Assembly (NCBI GenBank): GCA_964570005.1
Contig: CAZMWE010000012.1
Location: forward strand, 1-30,150
Direction of reading: 5' to 3'
Origin: JAJZCD01 sp964570005
Lineage (GTDB): Bacteria > Patescibacteriota > Saccharimonadia > Saccharimonadales > UBA4665
DNA: 30,150 nt
The notes below the pieces were generated by a model. That model had not been told where the DNA came from. It made no database searches and was given only the letters and a program-made list of their open reading frames with translations. The position numbers and the translations under genes are program-made. Shown one piece after another: positions 21,965 to 28,663 of this stretch (position 1 is its first letter; the number at the start of each line of letters is the position of its first letter).

Positions 21965-22106
21965 ATATGCAAACTGTAGTGAACCGAATTCTCATTCTCC
22001 TCGGCCTTCGCAGGTTGTGCTTCGCTACAGTTGAAGCCTCGCGGTCCACAGATCGCTGAAGACACAACCCTCAATCATAAAGTAGGCTTCAACCGAAGCC
22101 TACTTT
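21965..22106 (+). ncRNA. Probable structured RNA (small RNA or regulatory leader)
   Basis: A non-coding ~140-nt stretch framed by a promoter and an intrinsic-type hairpin. Pairings that I can see: (a) 21972-21983 with 22021-22032 (12 bp, one G-U); (b) 22013-22025 with 22055-22069 (13 bp with two single-base bulges; GGTTGTG / CACAACC at its base); (c) TTGAAGCC (22031-22038) with GGCTTCAA (22085-22092). Pairs a and b exclude each other, and pair c competes with the terminator stem. This is the logic of a riboswitch or attenuator acting on the small gene at 22127, but it could be a free-standing small RNA. It matches no RNA family that I recognise (not tmRNA, SRP RNA, RNase P or a T-box). Confidence 0.5.
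22079..22106 (+). terminator. Hairpin terminator before the gene at 22127
   Basis: Perfect 12-bp stem AAAGTAGGCTTC / GAAGCCTACTTT with loop AACC, followed by AAATTT. The U-run is poor, so termination may be conditional; the 5' arm can instead pair with 22031-22038. Confidence 0.7.
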
Positions 22107-22126
22107 AAATTTGGAGAGTGATAATC

Positions 22127-22387
22127 ATGAGTATGTATCCGGATAGTGCAAGATTTTCCGTTAGAAGTAATCCTGGAGACTGGCATGTACACCTTACCCC
22201 TATACCGGGTGAAGTCAACGGTTTCTCGTATAATCATGCCGTAGAGTTGGCAGCGTTTGCAAACGCTGTCGTCGGCGGCTACCGACCACCGGGCTACGAT
22301 CAGCTTGGTTTTGCGCCGGATGAACGGCCTACCGCTCAAATGGTCGTAAGCGCTTTAGCCAACCAACTCGCAAATACAGTTGTATAG
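22127..22387 (+). CDS. Small protein of unknown function
   Basis: An 86-residue frame starting at the ATG at 22127, with GGAG (22113-22116) ten nt upstream; a GTG at 22118 overlaps this ribosome binding site and is rejected. The protein has a strand-rich N-terminal half (ARFSVRSNPGDWHVHLTPIP) and a helical Ala-rich C-terminal half (HAVELAAFANAV ... VVSALANQLANTVV). No transmembrane segment or signal. I recognise no family. It lies just beyond the terminator hairpin and structured leader, suggesting that its expression is controlled by read-through. The next gene has its own promoter. Confidence 0.6.
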   Translation: MSMYPDSARFSVRSNPGDWHVHLTPIPGEVNGFSYNHAVELAAFANAVVGGYRPPGYDQLGFAPDERPTAQMVVSALANQLANTVV

Positions 22388-22474
22388 GTGTGCAATTACC
22401 CTATTCGTCAATACAAAAAAAGGCGACCTGTTATTTGTTTGCGTCAAGTCGGCGTCAATCCCGCAAGCAAAGCG

Positions 22475-22503
22475 TTGGTCGCTACCTGAAAATACTGTAT
22501 AAT
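22475..22503 (+). promoter_or_regulatory. Promoter of the M20 peptidase gene
   Basis: TTGGTC (22475-22480), 17-bp spacer, perfect TATAAT (22498-22503). The -10 ends 11 nt before the ATG at 22515, implying a leader of only a few nucleotides and no Shine-Dalgarno sequence. The 127-bp spacer also has a GCGTCAA direct repeat (22441-22447, 22452-22458), probably without meaning. Confidence 0.65.
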
Positions 22504-22514
22504 CGCCAATTTGT

Positions 22515-23678
22515 ATGATTACATCCGAAGATTACCTGCTAGACAGGGTTAGAAGACTAGTTGCCATCGAATCCACCGCCGAGAACCCCGCGGGGCTTCA
22601 TGCCGCGTACGAGTTTATGCGCGAAATGGTTCAGACAAGCGGCAAAGCTATAACCATTGAAGAATTTGAGCGGGAAGGCGAGCCCAGTTTTTTGGCGTAC
22701 CATGGCGCGAACCGGCCCGATAAGTTCGACCTGATTCTGAATGCGCACGTTGATGTAGTACCCGGCAAACCGGAGCAATTCAAGCCATACATCAAGGATG
22801 GCAGGCTCTACGGCCGCGGCGTATACGATATGAAGGCGGCAGCCGTCGTACTCGCCAAGGTTTTTTGCGAATACGCCGACAAAGTACCGTACGCACTCGG
22901 TTTCCAGCTGGTAACTAGCGAGGAAAGCGGCGGGGTACATGGGACCGGATACCAGGTGGAACAAGGAGTGCGGGCAGACCTGGTCATTTGTGGCGAGTGC
23001 GGGCAGGCAGAGGGCGCTCACGAAATCGCTAACAAAGCTAAGGGTATTGCCGTGGTCGAAGTGGTATTCCGGGGCGAGATCACTCACAGCGCGTATCCCT
23101 GGCGTGGTAGTAACGCTGCTGTCAGAGCAGCCCACTTCATCACCGAACTCCAGCGTGTTTATCCGACACCAGCCGAGCCGACCACCGGCACCACGCTTAC
23201 TGTCACCGGTTTGCAGTCAGGCGGCGTCACACATAACCAGGTGCCCGACACCGCGAGTGTCAAGATAGACTGCCGGTATGCGCCGAATGATCAGCGCTTT
23301 GCAAACCCTCGAGCAATTGCCGAGTTGTTCCGGTCTATCGACCCTGAAGCTGAAATCGGCCGCTACCTAAGCGTAGGACTGCCGGCACATGCCAATGCTG
23401 GCCACCCGCTCCTGCATGCATTAAAAACAGCCGCCGAGACGGTAGAGGGGCACCAGTTCAGCCTGGTACAACGCAACGGCGCCAGCGACGGCCGCTACTA
23501 CACCAGTGTTGGCGGTCAGGCAATCGAATTCGGTATCGCCGGCAGCGACCAACATGCCGACGACGAGAATATAGCGCTCGAAGCATTCGAAAACTACCTG
23601 TGGACCATGCGCTCATTCCTGCACGAAACGCTTGCGACTAATTCTCACCAGGCGCACAAAACAGCGCTCAGTGTTTGA
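22515..23678 (+). CDS. M20-family metallopeptidase/deacylase (ArgE/DapE/CPG2-like)
   Basis: A 387-residue protein with the two-zinc M20 layout: H78-x-D80 (LNAHVDVVPG), bridging Asp in GRGVYDMKAA, catalytic and metal Glu pair E136-E137 (TSEESGGVHGTG), and a C-terminal His in GIAGSDQHADDENI. The dimerisation domain is present between (VVEVVFRGEITHSAYPWRGS, with the conserved His of HSAYP). The family removes acyl groups from amino acids or trims dipeptides; ArgE, DapE and carboxypeptidase G2 types cannot be told apart here. All metal ligands appear intact. The TGA overlaps the -35 box of the rplJ promoter. Soluble. Confidence 0.92.
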   Translation: MITSEDYLLDRVRRLVAIESTAENPAGLHAAYEFMREMVQTSGKAITIEEFEREGEPSFLAYHGANRPDKFDLILNAHVDVVPGKPEQFKPYIKDGRLYGRGVYDMKAAAVVLAKVFCEYADKVPYALGFQLVTSEESGGVHGTGYQVEQGVRADLVICGECGQAEGAHEIANKAKGIAVVEVVFRGEITHSAYPWRGSNAAVRAAHFITELQRVYPTPAEPTTGTTLTVTGLQSGGVTHNQVPDTASVKIDCRYAPNDQRFANPRAIAELFRSIDPEAEIGRYLSVGLPAHANAGHPLLHALKTAAETVEGHQFSLVQRNGASDGRYYTSVGGQAIEFGIAGSDQHADDENIALEAFENYLWTMRSFLHETLATNSHQAHKTALSV

Positions 23679-23704
23679 CTTAAGAGCGCTCCGTTTGCTA
23701 TACT
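23675..23704 (+). promoter_or_regulatory. Promoter of rplJ-rplL
   Basis: TTGACT (23675-23680), 18-bp spacer, TATACT (23699-23704). Start near 23711, producing a ~195-nt leader before rplJ. Confidence 0.7.
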
Positions 23705-23710
23705 TAAGTC

Positions 23711-23841
23711 CAGTTACCAAAGACAGTGGCGAATATCGTAAGATGTTTTAAGAATGCCACCGAGGCTAGCGACTTCTGGAAAAACTTTTTGTTTTAGAGC
23801 GCAAATCTCTTGTAAGACCTTCGGTAGCTCCGAAGGTTTTT
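23711..23841 (+). promoter_or_regulatory. L10-type ribosomal protein leader with attenuator
   Basis: The long leader of rplJ holds GTGGC (23726-23730) that can pair with GCCAC (23756-23760), and at its end a terminator hairpin ACCTTCGG / CCGAAGGT (23817-23824 / 23830-23837) followed by TTTTTA. The L10(L12) complex is known to bind such leaders in many bacteria and favour termination or block translation. Recognised by position and architecture, not by covariance. The 195-bp leader contains no gene. Confidence 0.65.
23817..23841 (+). terminator. Attenuator hairpin in the rplJ leader
   Basis: 8-bp perfect stem, 5-nt loop TAGCT, then a run of five T. Lies 65 bp upstream of the rplJ ATG, so it must be conditional for rplJL to be made. 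Confidence 0.75.
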
Positions 23842-23905
23842 ACGTGTAACTCGGTAAGGATCGGTCGATGTCCACCGCAAAACTAACCCATAGGAATTAT
23901 ATTTT

Positions 23906-24430
23906 ATGGCATTAACGAAAAATAAGAAGAACGACGTAGTCGCAGAAGTTTCTGACCTGCTGAGTTCTTCCAAAATGACTGTGGTCGCCAAATATCAGGG
24001 CACCACGGTAAAAGCCCTGCAGCAGCTCCGCCGCGACGCCCGTGCAAACGGCACCAAGGTGAAGGTGGTTAAAAACCGCCTGGTCATCAAGGCCGTCCAG
24101 GCAAACGACACGTTGAAAGACGTAAATGTGAGCGACCTGCAAGGGATGCTTCTGTATGCCTTCAACGCTGACGACGAGGTTGCCCCGGCTCAGATTCTCA
24201 GCCAATTTGCCAAAGCGAACCCAACCCTTGAGTTCGTAGGTGCCATTACCGGCGAAGGCAAATTCATAGGCAGCGACGATGTCAAAGCCCTGGCAAGCCT
24301 GCCAAGCAAGAACAAGCTTATTGCCCAGGTCGTGGCAACACTGTTGTCTCCGGTCAACGATGTTACCAACGCACTTTCCGGCAACCTACACGCCCTGCTC
24401 GACGGCATAGAAGCTAAAGCAACCGCTTAA
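23906..24430 (+). CDS. rplJ: 50S ribosomal protein L10
   Basis: A 174-residue L10 (uL10): N-terminal rRNA/L11-binding domain with SKMTVVAKYQGTTVKALQQL and RRDARANGTKVKVVKNRLVI, then FVGAITGEGKFI and the C-terminal helix ALSGNLHALLDGIEA that carries the L12 dimers. Length is typical. It anchors the L12 stalk near L11. An AGGA lies ~11 nt upstream. rplL follows 24 bp later. This pair is 13.8 kb from rplKA, whereas the four genes are adjacent in many bacteria. Confidence 0.97.
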   Translation: MALTKNKKNDVVAEVSDLLSSSKMTVVAKYQGTTVKALQQLRRDARANGTKVKVVKNRLVIKAVQANDTLKDVNVSDLQGMLLYAFNADDEVAPAQILSQFAKANPTLEFVGAITGEGKFIGSDDVKALASLPSKNKLIAQVVATLLSPVNDVTNALSGNLHALLDGIEAKATA

Positions 24431-24454
24431 ATTTTAAAGAAGGAGATCTACCAA

Positions 24455-24835
24455 ATGGCAGATGTAAAGAAACTGGCAGAAGAGCTAACCAAGCTGACTG
24501 TCCTCGAAGTAAACGAACTAAAGAACGTACTCAAAGAAGAGTACGGTATTGAGCCCGCTGCCGCAGCTGTGGCTGTAGCCGCTCCGGCCGCTGGTGACGG
24601 TGCCGCCGCCGACGACGAAGGCAAGAGCGAATACGACGTCAGCCTGAAAGACGCCGGCGCCCAGAAGGTAGCCGTCATCAAGGCCGTCAAGGACCTGACC
24701 GGCCTGGGCCTGGGCGAAGCCAAGGCACTCGTCGACGGTGCCCCGAAGGTCATCCTCGAGAAGGCCAAGAAGGAAGACGCTGAAGCCGCCAAGAAAGCCC
24801 TTGAAGAGGCTGGCGCTACGGTCGAACTGGTCTAG
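24455..24835 (+). CDS. rplL: 50S ribosomal protein L7/L12
   Basis: A 126-residue L7/L12. The N-terminal dimer domain (LAEELTKLTVLEVNELKNVL) is followed by an Ala/Val-rich hinge (PAAAAVAVAAPAAGDG) and the conserved C-terminal domain that contacts elongation factors (KVAVIKAVKDLTGLGLGEAK, ALVDGAPKVI, LEEAGATVEL). AAGGAG lies 9 nt before the ATG. It closes the operon, with a terminator 22 bp after the stop; rpoB does not follow, unlike in many bacteria. Confidence 0.98.
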   Translation: MADVKKLAEELTKLTVLEVNELKNVLKEEYGIEPAAAAVAVAAPAAGDGAAADDEGKSEYDVSLKDAGAQKVAVIKAVKDLTGLGLGEAKALVDGAPKVILEKAKKEDAEAAKKALEEAGATVELV

Positions 24836-24856
24836 TTTTAATACTAACCGCCACCG

Positions 24857-24887
24857 AGCACCCTCTGCAAATGCAGTGGGTGCTTTT
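24857..24887 (+). terminator. Intrinsic terminator of rplJ-rplL
   Basis: Stem AGCACCCTCTGCA / TGCAGTGGGTGCT (24857-24869 / 24872-24884) with one internal T-T mismatch and a 2-nt AA loop centre, followed by TTT A. Strong GC stem 22 bp after rplL. Confidence 0.85.
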
Positions 24888-24998
24888 AGTATGCCATGAC
24901 AAAATATTGAGCAGAGGCCACGTCATAAAAGCACTAGTTTCACAACATAAATTTGATTTTACTCTGATAATATAGTACCGTTACCATAAGTAACTACT

Positions 24999-25544
24999 AT
25001 GCCCAGAGATCCAGAATCGCTGCCGACTGCTTCTATAGTCAACACCGGTGGGGAAACTTATCTGTTACCCACGTACTCAACCCCGGAAGGCACCGGTTTG
25101 CGCTTGCACTGGCAGGACATTGCGGCAGCAGTCGTAGCCGCACGCAAGGCGGGAAAGGATGCAAGATGGCTAGATATAGAGTTTCCCTCAGCAATACCCG
25201 GCCCGGAGCCGCCACCGGCAGAGTCGGAGCCATCGTACACATTTTTTGACGGCCGCTTTCGGGTAGAGCCAGCAGCTCTGAGTGCGTTCGAAGTTGGGAG
25301 CGTACCAAGAAACTGCGGGTTAACACCAACTGAGTTCCGGATTGTACACTGCCTTGGAAGAGTCGCAGGTACTCCAGTGATCTATGAGGGAATTAAAAGA
25401 GCCGTGTGGCCAGAGTATAATCCAGCGACTATAGCAACCAAAAATGTAGCCATACATGTCAAAAGACTACGAAGCAAGCTAGGCCCGGCTGGCCCCGAAG
25501 CAATCCTTACTGCACCGGGTATCGGATATTGGGCAGTTCCTTAG
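24999..25544 (+). CDS. Winged-helix (OmpR/PhoB-type) DNA-binding protein without receiver domain
   Basis: A 181-residue protein. The C-terminal ~95 residues form a trans_reg_C winged helix: LTPTEFRIVHCLGRVAGTPV, AVWPEYNP, KNVAIHVKRLRSKLG (recognition helix) and the wing ILTAPGIGYWAVP, all close to OmpR/PhoB effectors. The first ~85 residues are not a receiver; no phospho-Asp pocket is visible; they include a Pro/Glu-rich linker (SAIPGPEPPPAESEPS). So it is an orphan regulator that may be controlled by its short N-terminal part or only by its level. It sits alone after the rplJL terminator, with its own short leader (TATAGT and CATAAG stand in the upstream 30 bp as -10 candidates). Confidence 0.85.
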   Translation: MPRDPESLPTASIVNTGGETYLLPTYSTPEGTGLRLHWQDIAAAVVAARKAGKDARWLDIEFPSAIPGPEPPPAESEPSYTFFDGRFRVEPAALSAFEVGSVPRNCGLTPTEFRIVHCLGRVAGTPVIYEGIKRAVWPEYNPATIATKNVAIHVKRLRSKLGPAGPEAILTAPGIGYWAVP

Positions 25545-25545
25545 T

Positions 25546-25554
25546 TTATCCACA
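25546..25554 (+). promoter_or_regulatory. DnaA-box-like site
   Basis: TTATCCACA, identical to the E. coli consensus DnaA box, lies just after the stop of the winged-helix gene. No cluster of further boxes or AT-rich unwinding element was seen nearby, so an origin is unlikely; a DnaA-regulated promoter for the gene at 25674 is possible (the box lies ~26 bp upstream of its -35). Confidence 0.45.
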
Positions 25555-25579
25555 GAAACTGCAGAATAAGCGCCTGGTT

Positions 25580-25608
25580 TTGACTTGCAACAGCGCGTGT
25601 GGTAGGGT
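25580..25608 (+). promoter_or_regulatory. Promoter of the gene at 25674
   Basis: TTGACT (25580-25585), 17-bp spacer, TAGGGT (25603-25608) preceded by TGG, an extended -10. Leader about 60 nt. Confidence 0.5.
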
Positions 25609-25673
25609 AGGGGTGAGGTATAGAAATATACGGTGTGAGATAGAAACGGGAAGTAGAAAACGGGTAGCATACT

Positions 25674-26183
25674 ATGGCAGATGTACCAGAAAAGCAGGTT
25701 AAACGGCTCCGGGCTCTTATTCAGGAAGCCGAAACTAATCTGGCAGCCGCAAACGAGCTGTTAGTGAGTCTGGTGGGCGACGACGAAAAAGTACAGGCTC
25801 GCGTAACAGACGATGTACTCGGCAAAGTAATAGAAGGTGTATTTGACGGCCAGAACATGGTTGGTTCAGATGGTAAGACTTATCCAGTACCGGCCAACTA
25901 CGCCAGCAAGTCCAAATTGGTGCAGGGCGACATCCTAAAGCTTACTATCGCCGATGACGGCGCCTTCCTCTACAAGCAGATTGGTCCTATCGCCCGCAAG
26001 CAGGTCGTGGGAACGCTTAAGCTCGAGGGTGGTCACTATTACGTTAGTGTCGGTCCTAGAGACTACCGCGTATTACTCGCGAGTGTCACCTACTTTAAAG
26101 CCAAGCCGGGCGATCAGGTCAGCGTCAACGTCCCTGAAGATGACTCTCAGGCTGAGTGGGCCGCACTGGAAGCCGCGCTTTAA
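25674..26183 (+). CDS. Conserved-looking protein: N-terminal coiled coil plus beta-rich domain
   Basis: A 169-residue protein. Residues 6-35 form a helical coiled coil (EKQVKRLRALIQEAETNLAA), followed by ~110 residues of short strands (GVFDGQNMVGSDGKTYPVP, GDILKLTIADDGAFLYKQIG, VVGTLKLEGGHYYV) suggestive of an OB- or SH3-like barrel, and an acidic C-terminus (PEDDSQAEWAALEAAL). No catalytic motif, membrane segment or signal is seen. The family is not recognised with confidence; the layout recalls small nucleic-acid- or RNA-polymerase-associated proteins of CPR bacteria. The transporter gene follows after 9 bp and probably shares the transcript. Confidence 0.6.
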   Translation: MADVPEKQVKRLRALIQEAETNLAAANELLVSLVGDDEKVQARVTDDVLGKVIEGVFDGQNMVGSDGKTYPVPANYASKSKLVQGDILKLTIADDGAFLYKQIGPIARKQVVGTLKLEGGHYYVSVGPRDYRVLLASVTYFKAKPGDQVSVNVPEDDSQAEWAALEAAL

Positions 26184-26192
26184 CCTGTAGAT

Positions 26193-27080
26193 ATGCTGTG
26201 GCAGCTGGCGATTGGGCTGAGTATTATAGCTAGTACCACCACTAGCCTGATACAAAGACGGTACGCACTCCAATCTAGGGCGCCCGAAACATTTCCGTCG
26301 GCAGTCTCGTATTTGCTGGGCGTTATGCCCATAGGTATCATTGCCGGACTATTATTACCGCATCATATCGACTGGAGTTGGTGGCTCGGGTTCCTGTTGG
26401 TGTTATGCGCCGGTTCTATGGCCGTGAGCGGCTGGATAGGATTTAAGGCCGTTAAACTGCTGCCTGTGGTCGCCTATCAGACTATCGGCCGCTTTACGAA
26501 CGTCGTCGCTATCGCCCTTGGGTGGATTGTTCTGAGCGAAGGATTGAATGCGACACAGCTCTGGGGAGCTATTGTACTTTTGGTCGCTGCACTGCTGGCA
26601 ACCTTGGCTCCTGCTCAAAACACCAAAAATCTCCAGTCAATTGAGCGCCGCGTCCACATGCGAGCCGTTTTGCTGACATTGCTCGCCTGCGCCACTCTGG
26701 CTGTGGCCCTCGTAACCGAGAAGGGGATACTGGGCCATATGGACGTCGGCGGTGTCATGCTGGTCGGATGGGGGTCACAGACACTAGCCATGCTTTTGCT
26801 GGCAACCAAAGATGTTAACAGAACAAATCTGCGTGTATTCAAGCCAGGAGAAATAAAGTGGTCGACCCTCATGGGTCTGGCCAATGGTGTCGGCGGCGCA
26901 TTTTATGTATACGCGCTGTATCGCTCGGACAACGTATCACTCATCATCGCCCTGACAGCAATAACCCTTCCGCTTACTGTACTGGGTGCTCATATGTTAC
27001 TCGGCGAACGGGACAACGGCAGGCTCATGCTGCTCAGCTTAACTTTAGGTTTCGGAGGTCTGCTGTTGACCGCTTGGTAA
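26193..27080 (+). CDS. DMT-superfamily (EamA-like) membrane transporter
   Basis: A 295-residue hydrophobic protein with about ten transmembrane segments in two halves of five, as in EamA drug/metabolite transporters. Characteristic parts: GWIGFKAVKLLPVVAYQTIG near the end of the first half's third helix, VLSEGLNATQLWGAIVLLVA, and the repeat in the second half (YALYRSDNVSLIIALTAITL, LLGERDNGRLMLLS). Substrate unknown; the family exports or imports amino acids, sugars and other metabolites. Start ATG at 26193, without a visible Shine-Dalgarno sequence, 9 bp after the previous stop, so translational coupling is likely. Confidence 0.85.
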   Translation: MLWQLAIGLSIIASTTTSLIQRRYALQSRAPETFPSAVSYLLGVMPIGIIAGLLLPHHIDWSWWLGFLLVLCAGSMAVSGWIGFKAVKLLPVVAYQTIGRFTNVVAIALGWIVLSEGLNATQLWGAIVLLVAALLATLAPAQNTKNLQSIERRVHMRAVLLTLLACATLAVALVTEKGILGHMDVGGVMLVGWGSQTLAMLLLATKDVNRTNLRVFKPGEIKWSTLMGLANGVGGAFYVYALYRSDNVSLIIALTAITLPLTVLGAHMLLGERDNGRLMLLSLTLGFGGLLLTAW

Positions 27081-27123
27081 GTATCTATAGGACCGTCTGA
27101 GCAAATGTTCCAAGATCTCGTAG

Positions 27124-27129
27124 TACAAT
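27124..27129 (+). promoter_or_regulatory. -10 element of the redox gene cluster
   Basis: TACAAT ends 10 nt before the ATG at 27140; no good -35 found. Short leader of ~3-4 nt expected. Confidence 0.35.
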
Positions 27130-27139
27130 AAGTGAGTCG

Positions 27140-28663
27140 ATGAGCAAAACTTACAGCTACACCATCATATCCAGTCAAATGAGCACCGCAGACGTGCTCG
27201 TGGTGGTACTGCGTAGCAATCGTCCACATACCCTCGCCTACAAACCGGGGCAGTACGCAGCTATCAGCTTCATTCACCGGGGACAACCGACAGCCGCCCG
27301 CTGTTTTTCGATGGCAAGCTCGCCGACCGAACCAGGCTATCTTGAATTCGCAGTACGGATAGGTAAGGGGTTGAGCCAGAGCACCGCCAGCAGCCTGATA
27401 CCCGGCGCCAGGGTTACTGTGGAAGGACCGTTCGGCGACATGGTATTTAACGAAAAACGGGATACGTCGGCCTTATTTCTTGCCGAAAGCATCGGCATCG
27501 CACCTATCGTCGGTATGCTGCGCTACGTGGCCCGGCAGCAGCTGGCCAGCGACCTGCTGGTACTCTATAGCTGCGCAAACCAGGACGAAGCCCCGCTACT
27601 CGCCGAGTTATTCCAGCTTGAGCAGCTCAATCCACGTCTCAAGGTAGTATTCGTACTAGGTTCCGGCATGACCGACAAATTACCCGGGCAGCACATCCTG
27701 CGGGGAACGATCAGCCAGCCAGTGCTCAACCAGATTCTCTCCGGCACGTACACCGCCCGGACGTACTTTGTCAGCGGATCGACCAGTTTCGTGCATGACG
27801 CTACCAAGCTGCTGTTGGCCAGCGGTGCACCCCTCGAAAGCATCATAACCGAAACCGTGCGCCAAGGACAGGATACACCGCGGCGCATCCAGCACAACAT
27901 ACCTCTGCAGGTATACACGCTGACCGGACTGACCTTGCTACTTGGCACCGCAACCACGCTCGGCGGAGAAGGCCCGGCTACCATCGCCGCTACATCACCG
28001 GATCTAGGCGGTAGCGCCAGCAAAAACCAATTATTTCAGGATTTGGGGAATTCCCGTCAGAACACCATAGACCAGACTATCACACAATTACAGAACGGGG
28101 GATCAACCGGTGCTAACTCCGACAGTAGCGGGACGACCGGCACCACAAACTCAAATTCCGGCTCTGATAGTAGCGGCTCAGGCTCCAAAGGCACTACTAC
28201 CGGCAGTGGGACAACAAGCAGTGGATCGGGGTCATCATCGAGCGGCTCCGGCAGCGGCAGTTCATCTTCCGGTTCAAGCTCGTCAGGATCATCGGGTGGA
28301 TCATCTTCCGGATCAGGATCGGGGTCAAGTTCGGGCGGCAGCACAGGTGGCGGTACCACAACTCCTCCCCCACCCCCAGCAGTTGCTCCAAGCCTCACAT
28401 TCCAAGCTTCCAGCACCTCCATCACCAGCGGCAATAGCACAACGCTATCGTGGAGCATCAATAGCAGCGCGACCAGTCCGGTCACTTGCACGGCCGGGAA
28501 CGGCTGGTCCGGCAGCAAAGGAACCAGTGGTAGCCAGAGTGTTAAACCAACTTCCACCACAACCTATACACTCTCCTGTTCTAACAGCGCCGGCTCAAGC
28601 AGCAAATCTGTCACCGTCAACGTCGCTCCGGCCTGTGTCAGTACCGCCTCCAACCCATGCTAA
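27140..28663 (+). CDS. Membrane-tethered FAD/NAD(P)H oxidoreductase with Ser/Gly linker and Ig-like domain
   Basis: A 507-residue mosaic. Residues 1-~250 are a ferredoxin-reductase-type module: flavin site R54-C-F-S57MAS with KPGQYAAI before it, GPFGDMVF, and NAD(P)H half with SIGIAPIVGMLRYV and YFVSGSTSFVHDATKLLLA. A single hydrophobic segment follows (~253-275, YTLTGLTLLLGTATTLGG). Next is a ~90-residue linker almost solely Ser, Gly and Thr (~315-405), a run of Pro, and an Ig-like domain (~412-495; LTFQASSTSITSGNSTTLSW, YTLSCSNSAGSSSKSVTV) with paired Cys. The likely topology is reductase in the cytosol, linker and Ig-like domain outside. Its last codons overlap apbE by 7 nt. The fusion of a reductase to a surface domain is unusual. 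Confidence 0.78.
   Translation: MSKTYSYTIISSQMSTADVLVVVLRSNRPHTLAYKPGQYAAISFIHRGQPTAARCFSMASSPTEPGYLEFAVRIGKGLSQSTASSLIPGARVTVEGPFGDMVFNEKRDTSALFLAESIGIAPIVGMLRYVARQQLASDLLVLYSCANQDEAPLLAELFQLEQLNPRLKVVFVLGSGMTDKLPGQHILRGTISQPVLNQILSGTYTARTYFVSGSTSFVHDATKLLLASGAPLESIITETVRQGQDTPRRIQHNIPLQVYTLTGLTLLLGTATTLGGEGPATIAATSPDLGGSASKNQLFQDLGNSRQNTIDQTITQLQNGGSTGANSDSSGTTGTTNSNSGSDSSGSGSKGTTTGSGTTSSGSGSSSSGSGSGSSSSGSSSSGSSGGSSSGSGSGSSSGGSTGGGTTTPPPPPAVAPSLTFQASSTSITSGNSTTLSWSINSSATSPVTCTAGNGWSGSKGTSGSQSVKPTSTTTYTLSCSNSAGSSSKSVTVNVAPACVSTASNPC

Noticed and set aside
25546..25554. Replication origin
   Set aside because: Only one DnaA box, no AT-rich unwinding region and no dnaA, dnaN or rpmH neighbour.
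28100..28400. CRISPR-like or tandem DNA repeat
   Set aside because: The repetition is of amino acids (Ser/Gly) with varied codons; no regular repeat-spacer unit. No CRISPR array was seen anywhere in the window.
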